A stretch of 30,458 bases of DNA from Nymphaea colorata. Lineage: Eukaryota; Streptophyta; Magnoliopsida; Nymphaeales; Nymphaeaceae. The stretch covers positions 1 through 30,458 of the forward strand of contig NW_022204974.1 of the NCBI RefSeq assembly GCF_008831285.2, in the 5' to 3' direction. The notes below the pieces were generated by a model that saw only the letters and a list, made by a program, of their open reading frames with translations, was not told the origin of the DNA and made no database searches. Below are positions 29,174 to 30,458 of this stretch, piece by piece. Position 1 is the first letter of the stretch. Every line of letters begins with the position of its first letter. The position numbers and the translations under genes were made by a program.

Positions 29174-30458
29174 ATGAAGTAAAACATTCTTAAAGAGGGT
29201 TTACAATTTGACCTTTATGATAAGCTTGTTAAGTAGTATGATCGGCATTTTCATCTTAAAGGGTCTCAATATGAATGCGGCAGTAAGTTTGACCAATCAG
29301 CAAGTAGATAAAAAGAGGAATATGACTGTAATACATTTTTCTATTATTCGCTTTTATCAAAGCCTTGGTATTTGCGATATGCCTGCCTGTGATGCATTGC
29401 AGTTCTTGAAGCCCTTTAACTAGTATTTGAATAGGAATATTACCAAAGATAAGGATTATTAGAAATAATAAAAATAAATTTAGATTGATATTTTGACCAT
29501 ATGAAAAGGACAGAAAGGAAATTACAACGATAGAATAAGCCCAACAAGTTCCAATAAAAGACCTAAGTTTAGGCGGGATCAGAGATAAAGTACGATATAG
29601 CCTGCCATAGATATGGACAATACATCGTTATTGCAGGACCTAAGTATCTATCCCCATATAATCGCGATTCATTTATTCTAAGCATTGAATGCAGTATATC
29701 ATAAGTAAAGTTCACAAATCGCCAATTTTAGTCTTCCAGCCATCACCACCTGCAAGTCAAGCCGAAAACCAAACCTAACTCTAAGCTCGCTAATACACTA
29801 AGTAAGAGTTACTCAAGGCTAACATATAGGAGCGCTCAAAAGTGAATCATCAACAGATCAAACAGATCAGCGATGAGTCGAAATAATTCTTCTGTAAAAC
29901 TAGCGAACGAAGTATATAAAATTTTGACTCCTAAAGGTAGGGCTTAACAATTCGCATAGAACCAAAGCTTAAACGTATTTTATAAAGGTTCCATCCCTCA
30001 GCTAAATTCATATTTAAGATTTAATAAAAATACGTTCGAACAGATTCCAATTAAAGCGGCGTTATAAGAATTAATTATCCATTTAAAGTGAATGATCTTC
30101 AGCCTCAAGCAAGAGATACACTTATACTGGCCCCATAAATTGCTAATAATATGAGATCAAAAAGTATTACCATACAACCAAGCCATCAAATAAGCCAAAC
30201 AAAATTAGATTTTTTAATATTTAAAACAAAAAATGATTTCACGTTTAAAGGAGCCAAGCAATCCCTTAAGAATAAATAAAAAGTCGAAATAAAATGTAAA
30301 GATATCAAAGAATAAGAACCGAACCACTAATTAAGGCCAAGAAATAAGAAGAAATCAAATCAGAATAGAAGAAGGAAAAAAATGAGGAAGATGATGACTA
30401 AATCATTTTCAATTTTTGATGTCAATCTTTATCTGAATACAAAAATCAAGGATTACTA
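29174..30458 (+). CDS. Unrecognised polar protein, truncated by the window edge
   Basis: ATG 29174 opens M-K-(TAA)-NILKEGLQFDLYDKLVK-(TAG)-YDRHF. With TAA/TAG as Gln a long charged protein follows to the right edge, including IKYDIACHRYGQYIVIAG (about 29600) and a Lys/Arg-rich stretch near 30340. Three frame changes are needed: a surplus T near 29336, a missing T near 29490, where the first frame otherwise ends at TGA 29502-29504 overlapping ATG 29501, and a missing A near 29840. If the junction at 29490-29504 is real there are two genes overlapping by the ATGA. A single gene is more natural for a ciliate. No domain recognised. Confidence 0.45.

Noticed and set aside
29501-29504. ATGA stop-start overlap suggesting two coupled genes
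   Set aside because: Operon-like coupling is not expected in a ciliate nucleus, and adding one T in the run at about 29490 gives a single continuous protein.
1-30458. tRNA, rRNA, CRISPR arrays, transposase genes and terminal inverted repeats
   Set aside because: I saw no cloverleaf-like tRNA with intact A and B boxes, no rRNA motifs, no regular short spaced repeats and no transposase-like frames. The only large repeats are the R1-R4 units and the telomere.

Overview
The window is the end of a ciliate macronuclear chromosome. It opens with C4A2 telomere repeats (about 1-64), so base 1 is the chromosome tip. TAA and TAG are read as amino acids throughout, most likely glutamine. TGA ends genes, and at a few places it also seems to be read through as tryptophan. 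That combination recalls the context-dependent codes of karyorelict and heterotrich ciliates. The C4A2 telomere alone would also fit oligohymenophoreans, so I do not name a genus. Standard-code ORF calls are misleading here: real genes are cut at every TAA/TAG, and antisense frames of the GC-rich blocks look like long ORFs.

Layout. 65-2330: subtelomeric AT-rich DNA with three poorly resolved plus-strand genes: a possible secreted protein, a TspO-like membrane protein and an unknown membrane protein. 2286-5937 (minus): a kelch-repeat protein with a Cys/His-rich N-terminus. 6028-21908 (minus): four head-to-tail copies (R1 to R4, about 3.5 kb each, period about 4 kb) of a large receptor-like gene. 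Each has a signal peptide, a furin-like cysteine-rich ectodomain, a Myxococcus-type cysteine-rich repeat, about 8-9 membrane spans and a charged C-terminal tail. Each also has three introns of exactly 20 nt at matching positions. A GC-rich block of about 1.4-1.8 kb is almost identical in all four copies, while the N-terminal parts, the last 0.5 kb and the spacers have diverged. A small unrelated gene (13775-14109) sits just downstream of R3 only. 22241-23848 (plus): a 2-oxoglutarate/Fe(II) oxygenase and a protein ending in a SPRY-like domain. 23883-29022 (minus): a very large STAND/NB-ARC-type NTPase, apparently with two modules, the upstream one with a degenerate P-loop. 29174 to the right edge (plus): an unrecognised, truncated gene.

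No operon-like or pathway logic links these genes. The picture is a subtelomeric region holding an expanding, gene-converting family of cysteine-rich membrane proteins beside an NLR-like gene. Single-base frame breaks, many in A/T runs, occur in most large genes. They may be consensus errors, unrecognised tiny introns or real decay, so exact protein sequences are provisional.
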